Below, piece after piece: positions 27,945 through 37,010 of a DNA stretch of 64,000 nucleotides. Source of the stretch: Acinetobacter sp. XS-4 (lineage in GTDB: Bacteria; Pseudomonadota; Gammaproteobacteria; Pseudomonadales; Moraxellaceae); NCBI RefSeq assembly GCF_023920705.1, contig NZ_CP094657.1:434001-498000 (forward strand). The letters are read 5' to 3'. Each line of letters starts with the position of its first letter. Position 1 is the stretch's first letter. The notes beneath the pieces were generated by a model. It saw only the letters and a list, made by a program, of their open reading frames with translations, did no database searches and was not told the origin of the DNA. The position numbers were made by a program, and so were the translations under genes.

Positions 27945-28520
27945 ATGAAGGATCATGTACTGAATCATAAAGTGCTTTTGGTCGCAGTGTGCATTTCTGT
28001 TTCTGCTTGTCTACAGGTGTTTCCTGATACTTTTATTTATTGGCGCGAAAGCTTACTCGGTGAATTCTGGCGTTTATGGACCGCACATTGGGTGCACGTT
28101 GGATGGATTCATTTCCTTTTAAACATGATGGCATTCGCCTGTTTACCGTTTATCTTTCCGCATACAAAAGCATGGCATCTTTTAAGTCTGCTTTTTCTTT
28201 TGCCACCGTTCATTAGTTTGGTCTTCTATTTTTATCTACCTTATATCGAGGCATATGCTGGTTTGTCAGGTGTTTTACATGGGCTATATACAGCAGTTGC
28301 TTTAGTTTATTTGCAATATCGTAAAGAACGGAATTTTGCTTTTCTAGTTTTAGGACTAATTATTGCAAAATTGATATGGGAAAATACTTTTGGGCAAACA
28401 GGAACGGCTCAGTTAATAGGAAGTCCAGTTTTAACTGAAGCTCACTTATATGGAGCAATTGGCGGCGCAATCTTTGGAGGATGCTATTGGCTTGCTCAAA
28501 GATTAAAAAAGAAAAATTGA
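27945..28520 (+). CDS. rrtA: Rhombosortase (rhomboid-family intramembrane protease)
   Basis: 191-residue inner-membrane serine protease with about six helices. The catalytic serine is Ser108 in GLSGVLHG and the histidine is His167 in EAHLYGAIGG, the shortened rhomboid form called rhombosortase. These enzymes cut proteins carrying a C-terminal GlyGly-CTERM anchor, often type II secretion substrates. No protein in this window ends with such an anchor, so its substrates lie elsewhere. AAGGAG lies upstream of ATG 27945. Inserted between a TatT-like gene and a TRAP permease, which is not an obvious functional partner. Confidence 0.85.
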   Translation: MKDHVLNHKVLLVAVCISVSACLQVFPDTFIYWRESLLGEFWRLWTAHWVHVGWIHFLLNMMAFACLPFIFPHTKAWHLLSLLFLLPPFISLVFYFYLPYIEAYAGLSGVLHGLYTAVALVYLQYRKERNFAFLVLGLIIAKLIWENTFGQTGTAQLIGSPVLTEAHLYGAIGGAIFGGCYWLAQRLKKKN

Positions 28521-28698
28521 CAATACAAACTGTTAAAAAAGTGATTTTAGTCATTCTTTATTAATAAAGTTTGATGCAAATTTGATCGTTGAATAAAGGG
28601 ATTGGTAGAAGGGGCATGGAATTAACCCCTGACCAAGAAAATTGCATGACTCAAGCTCCTGTTTTTCAGGTTTTTGAGAGAACAAAATTGGAATATTT

Positions 28699-30894
28699 AT
28701 GCAAGAACATCAAGAAAAAAGATCTGGATTAGGTCTGCTGGGTTATATATGGAACGAATGGATCTCAACATTCGTCATCCTCATTCTACTATTAATGACT
28801 CTAATCATTGGTACTGGAGAAATGATCCACGGGCAATTATTACGTATCGGGGAACGTCTTTATGGTGATCCTGCGATAGGCATGCAATATTCATTTTTGC
28901 GTGCTGAACCTGAAAAGCCGACTTGTGATCGACATCCAAATATCGATGCTCAAGTAAAAGAACAAATGAAAGCGAATGCATCTGATGATTTTTCGAGTTT
29001 CTTTGGTGCAGCATCGGAAAGTGATGTCCGTGCATCACTACTCGCTGCACAGCAACAATGTGACGAGAAATATCAGGCATATGACAAGACAATTAAATAT
29101 ATTGAAGCTAACCCTGGAGTGCGTACTTACCGTGCCATTGAGACAGGTTTCTTTGGTATTTTTAAATTTGGTACAGAAAATCGCGCAATTTTACTGATTT
29201 TTATGGTTCTAATTTCTGCGATTACAGCATCGTTAAAATTTCACCATATTGGTTTACGTAATCCAGCAACAAAAATAGATTACAAAGTCTATTCCATCTT
29301 TATGGTGGTTGCTAATGCTCTACTCAGTTTCTCTGTCATTAGCCAGTATCGGTCAGTTATTAATTCTGGGGTGACACCTACCTATGAAACAGTAACTATT
29401 TACTGGATATGGATGATTCTATTTGTTGTTCTGACTTTAATTAGTCTTTATCAACTCTTTGTTTCACCACCAGCAAAACGTGAAGGCGGAAATATTGGCT
29501 TAGCACTACTATGCGTGCCTTTATATGCTTATATGGGTTTGATTACAGGCATAGTATTTACATTCTTTATGGATTATCCAATGGGGCAAGGGATTTACCT
29601 TGGTTTATTGGTTGAGTTCTCAGGTATTTTCTTAAACCTTGCCTTGTTTATTTGGGCAGGTATGCTTTTAACTCAAACACGCGTTATGGACTTGTTCCTT
29701 AATGTGCTTCGTCCATGGAATTTGGCACCAGAAACCTTAACATGGTTAATTCTAATTGCAGCTGCGGTACCAACGGCTTATACAGGCGCGTCAGGTATTT
29801 TCGTTATTGCAGCAGGTGCAATTATCTATAAAGAAGTCTGGAATGCGGGTGCTCGCCGTCAATATGCATTGGCTGTATCAGCAATGTCAGGTTCTTTAGG
29901 GGTAGTAGTACGTCCATGTCTACTGGTTGTTTTAATTGCGATGCTTGATAGCCGTCATGTAACGTCCGATGAGCTGTTTGGGCATGGTGTTTATGTATTT
30001 TGGTTAACAGCATTTATTTTCTTGGGTGTTTCATTGCTTTTGGCTGAAGAGAAATTCCGTGTGAATTCTCCAAAAGTAGCGATTCCGGGCATGATGCGCG
30101 CCTTTATACCGGTAATTCCATACATTTTAATTACAGTTGTTGTTCTTGCGATCTATAAATATGCGCTAGATACAGGAATGAATGAATTTACTGCACCAGT
30201 AATTTTGCCATTAGTCCTGATTGCAATGATCTTGTATGACAAAATGGTGGCGCCAAAAGAAGCTCCTGCAATCAATATTCATGAGGCGATTGTTCGTGAG
30301 CACGAACAGAAATCACCATTCCTTCGAGCGCATGATCCACATAGTTCTCAATTCCGTCTAGGTTTTGGTGGGGCACTTCGTTTTGCAACCTCAGAAACTG
30401 TAGGTCATATTGGTGCACTAATTATCTTGATGGCATTGTCTGCAAGCGTTGGTGGTTTAATTGAACGTTCTGAAGTGGTTGAATTATTGCCGACTCATTT
30501 AGGCAGTATCTATATATCACTGGCATGTATTGCACTGCTACTAGCTATTATTGGTATGTGTACAGATCCATTTGGTGCTGTAATTTTAGTTGCTGCAACT
30601 ATTGCACCTGTGGCATACGAAAATGGTATTCATCCAATTCACTTCTGGATGATTGTGTTGGTTGCATTCGAGTTTGGTTATGTAACACCGCCAGTTGCGT
30701 TGAACCATCTACTCACGCGGTTGTCCGTCGGAGATGATGAAGTGAATGCTGCCGATGCGGAAGCAAAAGAGAAATATACAAGTTTCTACTTCCGTTATGA
30801 GCGCTGGTTGCTACCAATTATTGTCTTGTTCTCGTCATTGGTATTGGTTACTTATGTGCCATATGTGTTTAAGTTATTTGGTTGGTATCACTAA
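28699..30894 (+). CDS. TRAP transporter permease, DctQ-DctM-type fusion
   Basis: 731-residue membrane protein. The last about 450 residues match the large DctM-type permease, with repeated glycine-rich segments such as GASGIFVIAAGAIIYKEVW and GMCTDPFGAVILVAATIAPVAYENG. The first about 230 residues hold the small-permease part but contain an extracytoplasmic stretch of about 100 residues between helices 1 and 2 (residues about 45-150) with cysteines in PTCDRHP and QQCDEKY. TRAP systems use an ion gradient and normally a periplasmic binding protein, which is not encoded nearby. GGAA precedes ATG 28699. Substrate unknown. Confidence 0.85.
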   Translation: MQEHQEKRSGLGLLGYIWNEWISTFVILILLLMTLIIGTGEMIHGQLLRIGERLYGDPAIGMQYSFLRAEPEKPTCDRHPNIDAQVKEQMKANASDDFSSFFGAASESDVRASLLAAQQQCDEKYQAYDKTIKYIEANPGVRTYRAIETGFFGIFKFGTENRAILLIFMVLISAITASLKFHHIGLRNPATKIDYKVYSIFMVVANALLSFSVISQYRSVINSGVTPTYETVTIYWIWMILFVVLTLISLYQLFVSPPAKREGGNIGLALLCVPLYAYMGLITGIVFTFFMDYPMGQGIYLGLLVEFSGIFLNLALFIWAGMLLTQTRVMDLFLNVLRPWNLAPETLTWLILIAAAVPTAYTGASGIFVIAAGAIIYKEVWNAGARRQYALAVSAMSGSLGVVVRPCLLVVLIAMLDSRHVTSDELFGHGVYVFWLTAFIFLGVSLLLAEEKFRVNSPKVAIPGMMRAFIPVIPYILITVVVLAIYKYALDTGMNEFTAPVILPLVLIAMILYDKMVAPKEAPAINIHEAIVREHEQKSPFLRAHDPHSSQFRLGFGGALRFATSETVGHIGALIILMALSASVGGLIERSEVVELLPTHLGSIYISLACIALLLAIIGMCTDPFGAVILVAATIAPVAYENGIHPIHFWMIVLVAFEFGYVTPPVALNHLLTRLSVGDDEVNAADAEAKEKYTSFYFRYERWLLPIIVLFSSLVLVTYVPYVFKLFGWYH

Positions 30895-30918
30895 CTTAAA
30901 TTAAAGTATCAGTTATAC

Positions 30919-30949
30919 AAAAAAGCCTTCCTAAATGGAGGGCTTTTTC
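30919..30949 (+). terminator. Terminator after the TRAP permease gene
   Basis: AAAAAGCC and GGCTTTTT arms with an inner TCC/GGA pairing, 25 nt past the stop. Confidence 0.85.
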
Positions 30950-31009
30950 AGTCAGTGAGTTTAGTAAATTTAAGAAAAAGGATGACTGGAGTTATTTTAG
31001 TTAAAATAA

Positions 31010-31041
31010 AAAAAGCTAAAGATAGATAACTTTAGCTTTTT
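31010..31041 (-). terminator. Terminator of the minus-strand coiled-coil gene
   Basis: 12-bp stem AAAAAGCTAAAG with CTTTAGCTTTTT, ending 18 nt beyond the stop of the gene at 31059. Confidence 0.88.
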
Positions 31042-31058
31042 AAGTTCCCATTGAAAAA

Positions 31059-31484
31059 CTATTGCTGTTTGAGCTGAGCTTCAAGCAATTTAACTTGTTC
31101 TTCTTTGAGTTTTGTTAATTGATCTGCATCTGCATGCTGAGCTTTTAACGTTGCTTCCTGATCTTTTAGCTGGCGATGGATGTCATCAAGTTTAGACACT
31201 TCTTCTTTTGCTAAAGACTCTTGAGTAGGTACAGGCTGCTTGAGTACATCTTCATTCACAAGTTGTTGTGAACTGGCAGCCTCTGCTACTGGTTCAGAAC
31301 TTGATGATGGATCAGTAGTTTTAGCAGGAGCGGGTGTTGAAACAGGTTGAGGATCAACCATTGGTGAGGATGGCTCGGTTTTCTTGAAAAACCATTGTGC
31401 AGCTAGAAAAAGCACTACAAGAATGCTTAAGCCCCCAATTAAAATCCACAATAGTTTTGAGTTTTGTTTTCTTTGTAGTGGCAT
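31059..31484 (-). CDS. Hypothetical single-pass membrane protein with coiled coil
   Basis: 141 residues: short basic N-terminus, one transmembrane helix (about 11-33, LLWILIGGLSILVVLFLAAQWFF), a Pro/Ser/Thr/Ala-rich linker (about 37-75), then a charged coiled-coil region (about 88-141, with many Lys, Glu, Gln and Leu). No family recognised. It lies 11 nt after yheV on the same strand, so it is probably co-transcribed with prlC and yheV. An envelope role is suggested only by topology. Confidence 0.75.
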   Translation of the reverse strand: MPLQRKQNSKLLWILIGGLSILVVLFLAAQWFFKKTEPSSPMVDPQPVSTPAPAKTTDPSSSSEPVAEAASSQQLVNEDVLKQPVPTQESLAKEEVSKLDDIHRQLKDQEATLKAQHADADQLTKLKEEQVKLLEAQLKQQ

Positions 31485-31495
31485 CTCTAAGACCT

Positions 31496-31705
31496 TTAGT
31501 CAGGACGACGAGGCTTGAACTGTATTACTCCAACTTCATCAGGTACAGCGGGTGCTTCAGGCTCATCAATATGAGTCGGACGATTTTCGCTATAACCGCA
31601 TTCGATACATTCAATCCATTCATCTTCAGCGGTGGTTAGCATGACAATCCGATCTGTTGCTTCACATTTTGGACATTTAGCCCCAGCAATGAAACGTTTT
31701 TTCAT
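31496..31705 (-). CDS. yheV: YheV family zinc-ribbon protein (DUF2387)
   Basis: 69-residue protein starting MKKRFIAGAKCPKCEATD. Two cysteine pairs, CPKC and CIEC, form a likely zinc ribbon; the tail is acidic and Pro-rich. ATG 31705 was chosen because the six residues upstream are not family-like and AGGGTGATAAAG lies before it. In gammaproteobacteria this family is often beside prlC, as here (41 nt). Function unknown. Confidence 0.85.
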   Translation of the reverse strand: MKKRFIAGAKCPKCEATDRIVMLTTAEDEWIECIECGYSENRPTHIDEPEAPAVPDEVGVIQFKPRRPD

Positions 31706-31745
31706 CTTTATCACCCTAACCACACGATCAATTTAGGCCCATAGT

Positions 31746-33800
31746 TTAAGCGGTTTTGCTGTCATTCGTCCAACCTTGATGACGTAACAATGCGTCAATT
31801 TTAGGTTCACGGCCACGGAAACTCACAAATGCTTCAAGAGCTGTGTCTTTACCACCCACAGCTAAAATTGCCTGACGGAATTCTTTACCCGTTTGAGTGT
31901 TGAAAATACCTTCATGTTCAAAACGATCAAATGCATCACTCGCTAAAACTTCTGCCCATTTGTAAGAGTAATACCCAGCCGCATAACCACCAGCAAAAAT
32001 ATGACTGAAGCTATGTTGAAAGCGATTGTATTCAACAGCTGGAACAACGGCGTACTGCTCACGAATGTCATTTAAGGTCTGCTGAATTTGCTCACTGTTC
32101 AGTGCAGGTGTTTTAGTGTGAATAGTCAGGTCAAACAATGCAAATTCAAGCTGACGTAAAGTTTGCATACCAGACTGGAAGAAACGAGCATTTAACAAAG
32201 CATCAAGTAATTCTTGCGGTAAAGTTTGTTTGCTCTCGGTGTGCTCACTTAAAACATCTAAACTTTCTTTATCCCAAGACCAGAATTCCATGAACTGGCT
32301 TGGTAGCTCAACCGCATCCCAAGCAACACCATGAGTTCCTGCAACCGAGATCTTATCTACTTCAGTTAACATGTGATGTAAGCCATGTCCAAACTCATGG
32401 AATAAAGTAATTACTTCATCATGGGTGAGTAAGGCAGGCTGATCACCTACTGGAGGAGTGAAGTTACATACCATGTAGCAAATTGGTTTTTGTAAACCAT
32501 GAACAGTTTGCATACGTGAACGGAAACCATTCATCCACGCACCACCACGTTTACCTGTACGTGCATAAATGTCAAAGAAGAATCCACCAATCACTTGGCC
32601 TTGGTCTTCTAATTCAAAATAACGTGCATCTGGATGCCAGACTGGTGCTTGTCTTTCGATGATGTTAATACCATATAGACGTTGCACGATCTGAAATAAG
32701 CCCTGAATAACTTTAGGCGCAGGGAAATAAGGTTTTAGTGCTTCTTGCGATAAGTTGAATTGTTGCTGTTTAAGCTTTTCAGAGTAGTAAGTGCTATCCC
32801 AAGGTTTAAGTTCATCAACACCATCTTGTTTGGCAATCTCTTGAAGTTCAGCAATCTCTTGAAGAGCAGGAGCACGCGCATGCTCAGCGAGATCAACCAA
32901 AAACTCATGTACTGTTTTTACATCTGGTGCCATCTTGCTTGCAAGAGAATATTCAGCATAGTTGTTGAAACCGAGTAGTTTCGCCATTTCCTGACGAAGG
33001 CTTAAAATTTCTTCCATAATTTTGCTGTTATCAAACTCAGTTTGTTCCGACTGATCAGATGCACGGGTCACATAGGCTCTATAAAGCTCCTCACGCAAAG
33101 CGCGGTCATCTGCATAGGTCATGATTGCAAAATAAGCTGGGAAATCTAGAGTTGCTACAGCTTGATCAAGTTCACGTTGTTTACCGTATTGTTTTAATAA
33201 CTCAACATTACTTTCTGGAAGACCTTTTAGCTCAGCTTCTGTAAGCGGTTTAAAGTAAGCTTGTGTGGCATCAAGTACATGGTTAGAAAAATCAGAAGAA
33301 AGCTGTGAAAGACGAGCAGAAATATCTGCATAGCGTTTTTTCTCTTCGCCCTCTAAAGCCACACCAGAAAGTTTAAAATCACGTAAAGCGAGGCGAATAG
33401 CACTTTGTTGGGCTGGGCTAAGAGACGTATAACCCTGACCATCATGGATATGCTGATAAGTTTGATAGAGCGCCGTGTGTTGACCAAGTTGAGTGTAATA
33501 TTCACTTAAAGCGGGTAATAACGATTGATAGACTTCTCTGGTTTCAGCATTGTTCATCACCGCATTTAAATGTGATAAAACACCCCATAATTCACTGAGG
33601 TTGTTTTCAAGAGTATCGACTTGTTCAAGTACTGCAAGTTGTTGAGCGGTATCGCTAGGTACAACTGTAAGTGTATTTAAAAATTCTTGGCCTGCTTGAA
33701 TCGCTTGCTGAATATCTTGTTTTAAATTTTCTAATTCAATTTGATCAAAACGCGGAGTTGGTAGTGTCGCTTGTTGGAAAGTCATTGCTGTGAGCCACAT
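31746..33800 (-). CDS. prlC: Oligopeptidase A (M3 zinc metallopeptidase)
   Basis: 684-residue cytosolic thimet-type peptidase that degrades short peptides, including cleaved signal peptides. The zinc motif HEFGH with the catalytic glutamate lies near residue 471 (LFHEFGHGLHHML). C-terminal blocks SFSHIFAGGYAAGYYSYKWA are typical of the family. Met1 and Met6 (33785) are both possible starts; Met6 matches the usual family beginning but has a poor ribosome binding site. Confidence 0.95.
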   Translation of the reverse strand: MWLTAMTFQQATLPTPRFDQIELENLKQDIQQAIQAGQEFLNTLTVVPSDTAQQLAVLEQVDTLENNLSELWGVLSHLNAVMNNAETREVYQSLLPALSEYYTQLGQHTALYQTYQHIHDGQGYTSLSPAQQSAIRLALRDFKLSGVALEGEEKKRYADISARLSQLSSDFSNHVLDATQAYFKPLTEAELKGLPESNVELLKQYGKQRELDQAVATLDFPAYFAIMTYADDRALREELYRAYVTRASDQSEQTEFDNSKIMEEILSLRQEMAKLLGFNNYAEYSLASKMAPDVKTVHEFLVDLAEHARAPALQEIAELQEIAKQDGVDELKPWDSTYYSEKLKQQQFNLSQEALKPYFPAPKVIQGLFQIVQRLYGINIIERQAPVWHPDARYFELEDQGQVIGGFFFDIYARTGKRGGAWMNGFRSRMQTVHGLQKPICYMVCNFTPPVGDQPALLTHDEVITLFHEFGHGLHHMLTEVDKISVAGTHGVAWDAVELPSQFMEFWSWDKESLDVLSEHTESKQTLPQELLDALLNARFFQSGMQTLRQLEFALFDLTIHTKTPALNSEQIQQTLNDIREQYAVVPAVEYNRFQHSFSHIFAGGYAAGYYSYKWAEVLASDAFDRFEHEGIFNTQTGKEFRQAILAVGGKDTALEAFVSFRGREPKIDALLRHQGWTNDSKTA

Positions 33801-33881
33801 TATTTTTTAAACATGTTATTAGATGTAGGTCCTCTCAGACCAGAAATCAAGTTTAATGTGCAAAATAAGCTTTCTAAAAAG

Positions 33882-33910
33882 AAATAAGTCCCAAATTGGG
33901 ACTTATTTTT
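33882..33910 (-). terminator. Terminator of rnr
   Basis: Stem AAATAAGTCCC with GGGACTTATTT, read on the minus strand 25 nt past the rnr stop. Confidence 0.88.
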
Positions 33911-33934
33911 AAGTTGGCAACATCTAGTCTTTAA

Positions 33935-36349
33935 TTATTCAGCCTTTGATTTTGCATTGGCTTTTTTCTTTTTAGGCTTAGACTTTTTCTTTACTTTTTC
34001 TGGTTTACTTTCTGCTTTTGCAGAAGTTTTTTTACCAGGTTTTTTAGTATAAGAACTAGACTTACCCTTTTCTTTCTTTTTTTGAACAGGTCTTTCGCCA
34101 TCACTACTTGTTGGTTTGCTGAAAACTTCTTCAGTTGCCTGTGGAGATGTTTTCGTTGTGCGTGGAGCTCGGCTACGAACGACTCGTCCTGCATGCGTGA
34201 CTTGTTGAAGAAGTTGGAAGTCAATTTTACGTTCTTCAAGATTTACGCCAGCCACCTGAATTTTAACTTCATCACCTAAACCAAAAACTTGACCTCTATT
34301 TTGACCTACAAGATTTTGGCTCGCTTGGTCATAAATAAAGAAGTCATCACCGAGTTGGCTAATATGAATCATGCCATCGACATATAAGTCTTTAAGTGTC
34401 ACGAATAAACCAAATTCGGTCACTGCACTTACGATACCAATAAACTCTTCACCCAAATGCTGTTGCATGTAGTGACATTTCAACCAAGTCGTGACGCTAC
34501 GAGAAGCTTCATCTGCACGGCGTTCAGTTTTAGAAAAATGTTCACCAGCATCATCTAGTGCGGCACCAGAGAGAGGAGAAGGTTTTTGTTTCAAATGTGC
34601 CTTGATAGCACGATGTAACAATAAATCTGGGTAACGACGGATTGGCGAAGTGAAATGAGTATAAGCCTCATACGCTAAACCATAGTGTCCCGCATTTTTT
34701 GCGCCATAATAAGCTTGCATCATTGAGCGCAATAAAACGGCATGAATGCTTGGCGCATCAATACGATCTTTGGTTGCTTCAATAACTCTTTGGTAGTCTG
34801 CTTGAGTTGGCTGGTCAGGGAAGGGTAGACCAAGTAATTTCACAAAGTCTTTTACTTTCTGAATACGTGAAAACTCAGGAGCTTCATGCACGCGATATAA
34901 CATTGGAATATCATGTTCTAATGCATATTCAGCAGCAGCTACGTTAGCAAGCAACATACATTCTTCAATGAGCTTATGTGCTTCATTACGTGTACGCGGC
35001 AAAATTTCTTTAATTCCGCCTAGCTCATCAAAAGTCATGTACGTTTCAATGGTTTCAAATTCCATTGCATGACGGTCAGCACGCAAGTTTTTCAAAATTT
35101 GATAAAGCTGGAAAAGCGTATTTAAAGATTTATGAACATCACGATCTTTTGGAATAGCATCTGTTGCACCTTCAAAATATTGTGCTACCTGTGTATAGGT
35201 CAAACGCGCTTTTGAGTGCATAACTGATGGATAAAACTCGAAACCAGTTACACGGCCTGTACGGGAGAGTTTAAGGTCACAAACCATACATAGGCGGTCT
35301 ACGTGAGGATTCAGAGAACACAAGCCGTTTGACAAAGCCTCTGGTAGCATCGGTAATACAAAGTGTGGGAAATATACCGAAGTGCCTCGTTCCTCAGCTT
35401 CTTCATTGAGGGCTGAGTTTAAACGAACATAATGGCTTACATCGGCAATTGCAACCACAACACGGTAACCACCACCTGGACGTTTTTCTGCATAAACTGC
35501 ATCGTCAAAATCTCGAGCATCTTCACCATCAATCGTAACTAATGCTAAATCTCTTAAATCAATGCGGCCTTCACGGTCTTGAGCAGATGGCTCTTTAAAA
35601 CTTTCTGCTTCTTTTAATACTTGATCTGGAAACTCATATGGCAAACCAAATTCAAGAATGGTTTGTGGAATAATAATTTCTGTATCAGCTTTGTCCGCCA
35701 TAGACTGAATAATATGCGCCGTTGAAAATTCTTCTCGGGTCGGATAAGTATCAATTGCAACACGCAGCATATCGCCAACACTCGCTTCAGCATGTTTTAC
35801 GAGTTCTTTTTCCAACGGAATAGGTTGGTGCTGATTAGGATTGTTGGGTTGAATAAAATATTCGCCATCGTGAACGGACAATTTACCGATCAATTGTTTG
35901 ACGCGATGTTGCAAAACTTCTGTAATAAAACCCCAAGGTTTACCTTTACGGTCTACCGAAGTCTGGCGCACTTTAACTCGGTCGCCATTAAAGACTAAAC
36001 GTAATTCACGTTCAGGAAGTAAAAGGTCAGTTTGACCATCAATATGTGCTGTACCTAAACCTTTACTATTAATATAAACAGTTGCTTCATATGTTGGTTG
36101 ATCTGCCACCAACTGAAATTTAAAACCGTCTTTCATGATTTGACCATCACGAACCATAGCACTTAAACGATGACTTAACGCTTCGATACTTTTTTGGTCA
36201 TGAATATTAAAATGATCGACAAGCTCTGCATGAGATTGTGGTGTTTGAACCTGCTCCAATGTATCTAAAATAAGAGTACGGCTTGGAATAGGATTGTCAT
36301 AACGTTCAGCTTCAGCTTTCGCTTCAGGGTCAGCCCAGTTTTTTGTCAT
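33935..36349 (-). CDS. rnr: Ribonuclease R
   Basis: 3'-5' exoribonuclease able to degrade structured RNA, part of rRNA quality control. Domains in order: N-terminal winged helix, cold-shock domains, RNB catalytic domain with DGEDARDFDDAVYAE near residue 273 (metal-binding aspartates), S1 domain (IGIVSAVTEFGLFVTL near 630) and a lysine-rich tail of about 75 residues (KKKSKPKKKKANAKSKAE). ATG 36349 gives 804 residues; a GTG five codons upstream (36364) is the alternative. Monocistronic with its own terminator. Confidence 0.95.
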   Translation of the reverse strand: MTKNWADPEAKAEAERYDNPIPSRTLILDTLEQVQTPQSHAELVDHFNIHDQKSIEALSHRLSAMVRDGQIMKDGFKFQLVADQPTYEATVYINSKGLGTAHIDGQTDLLLPERELRLVFNGDRVKVRQTSVDRKGKPWGFITEVLQHRVKQLIGKLSVHDGEYFIQPNNPNQHQPIPLEKELVKHAEASVGDMLRVAIDTYPTREEFSTAHIIQSMADKADTEIIIPQTILEFGLPYEFPDQVLKEAESFKEPSAQDREGRIDLRDLALVTIDGEDARDFDDAVYAEKRPGGGYRVVVAIADVSHYVRLNSALNEEAEERGTSVYFPHFVLPMLPEALSNGLCSLNPHVDRLCMVCDLKLSRTGRVTGFEFYPSVMHSKARLTYTQVAQYFEGATDAIPKDRDVHKSLNTLFQLYQILKNLRADRHAMEFETIETYMTFDELGGIKEILPRTRNEAHKLIEECMLLANVAAAEYALEHDIPMLYRVHEAPEFSRIQKVKDFVKLLGLPFPDQPTQADYQRVIEATKDRIDAPSIHAVLLRSMMQAYYGAKNAGHYGLAYEAYTHFTSPIRRYPDLLLHRAIKAHLKQKPSPLSGAALDDAGEHFSKTERRADEASRSVTTWLKCHYMQQHLGEEFIGIVSAVTEFGLFVTLKDLYVDGMIHISQLGDDFFIYDQASQNLVGQNRGQVFGLGDEVKIQVAGVNLEERKIDFQLLQQVTHAGRVVRSRAPRTTKTSPQATEEVFSKPTSSDGERPVQKKKEKGKSSSYTKKPGKKTSAKAESKPEKVKKKSKPKKKKANAKSKAE

Positions 36350-36568
36350 GTCGTTTGGTTTCACGCTTGGCAGATAAGTTTAGCATAAGCCATGCAGACC
36401 CGAACTGCACGTTTAGGTTTGCAATAATGTGTTATGCACTACAGTATTTTGATGAAGAAATAATATCTATCTTAACAAGCGTTTGATCGAAAAAGACGAA
36501 AATAATGAGTAAATTGCTTAAAAAGTAATTCATTGAACTAAAAAACAAGAAAATTTCAGTATGATGAC

Positions 36569-36597
36569 TTGATCAATGTAGTTTTAGTTTGTATTAT
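36569..36597 (+). promoter_or_regulatory. Promoter of the tRNA-Ser/tRNA-Arg unit
   Basis: TTGATC (36569-36574), 17-nt spacer, TATTAT (36592-36597), followed by a GC-rich GGCGGC start region typical of stringently controlled stable RNA promoters. Confidence 0.75.
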
Positions 36598-36610
36598 GGC
36601 GGCTCGTTCC

Positions 36611-36701
36611 GGTGAGGTGGATGAGTGGCTGAAATCACTTCCCTGCTAAGGAAGCATACCTATTACTGGTATCGAGGGTTCGAATCCCTCTCTCACCGCC
36701 A
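36611..36701 (+). tRNA. serX: tRNA-Ser(GCT)
   Basis: 91-nt tRNA with a long variable arm. Acceptor GGTGAGG pairs with TCTCACC, anticodon loop CCCTGCTAAG gives GCT (reads AGC/AGU), T loop GTTCGAATCC, encoded CCA end. The symbol name is only a convention. Confidence 0.95.
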
Positions 36702-36710
36702 TTACTTAAT

Positions 36711-36787
36711 GCGCTCATAGCTCAGCTGGATAGAGCACTTGGCTACGAACTAAGGGGTCGGGAGTTCGAATCTCTCTGAGCGCACCA
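36711..36787 (+). tRNA. tRNA-Arg(ACG), copy 1
   Basis: 77-nt tRNA, acceptor GCGCTCA with TGAGCGC, anticodon ACG at 36745-36747, encoded CCA. It lies 9 nt after tRNA-Ser and is probably on the same transcript. Confidence 0.97.
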
Positions 36788-36826
36788 AGTAAAATAGAAC
36801 GAATCGCTGAAAGGCACACAAGTTAC

Positions 36827-36903
36827 GCGCTCATAGCTCAGCTGGATAGAGCACTTGGCTACGAACTAAGGGGTCGGGAGTTCGAATCTCTCTGAGCGCA
36901 CCA
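36827..36903 (+). tRNA. tRNA-Arg(ACG), copy 2
   Basis: Identical over all 77 nt to the copies at 36711 and 40471. Anticodon ACG at 36861-36863. Its 3' flank including the terminator recurs after copy 3. Confidence 0.97.
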
Positions 36904-36915
36904 ACTTGAAGAATT

Positions 36916-36939
36916 AACCGCTTTTATAGCGGTTTTTTT
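36916..36939 (+). terminator. Terminator of the tRNA unit
   Basis: ACCGC and GCGGT stem with TTTTTTT. Nearly the same element follows tRNA-Arg copy 3. Confidence 0.85.
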
Positions 36940-37010
36940 GTGCTTGTTTTTTAGTAATTTAAAAAAAATCTAACTTTATAACTTTTTAATTATATTAGAG
37001 ATAATCATAA

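Noticed and set aside
28616..28732. A 38-codon upstream ORF overlapping the start of the TRAP permease gene
   Set aside because: GGGG is only about one base from its ATG and the product shows no helix or motif; probably chance, though coupling cannot be excluded.
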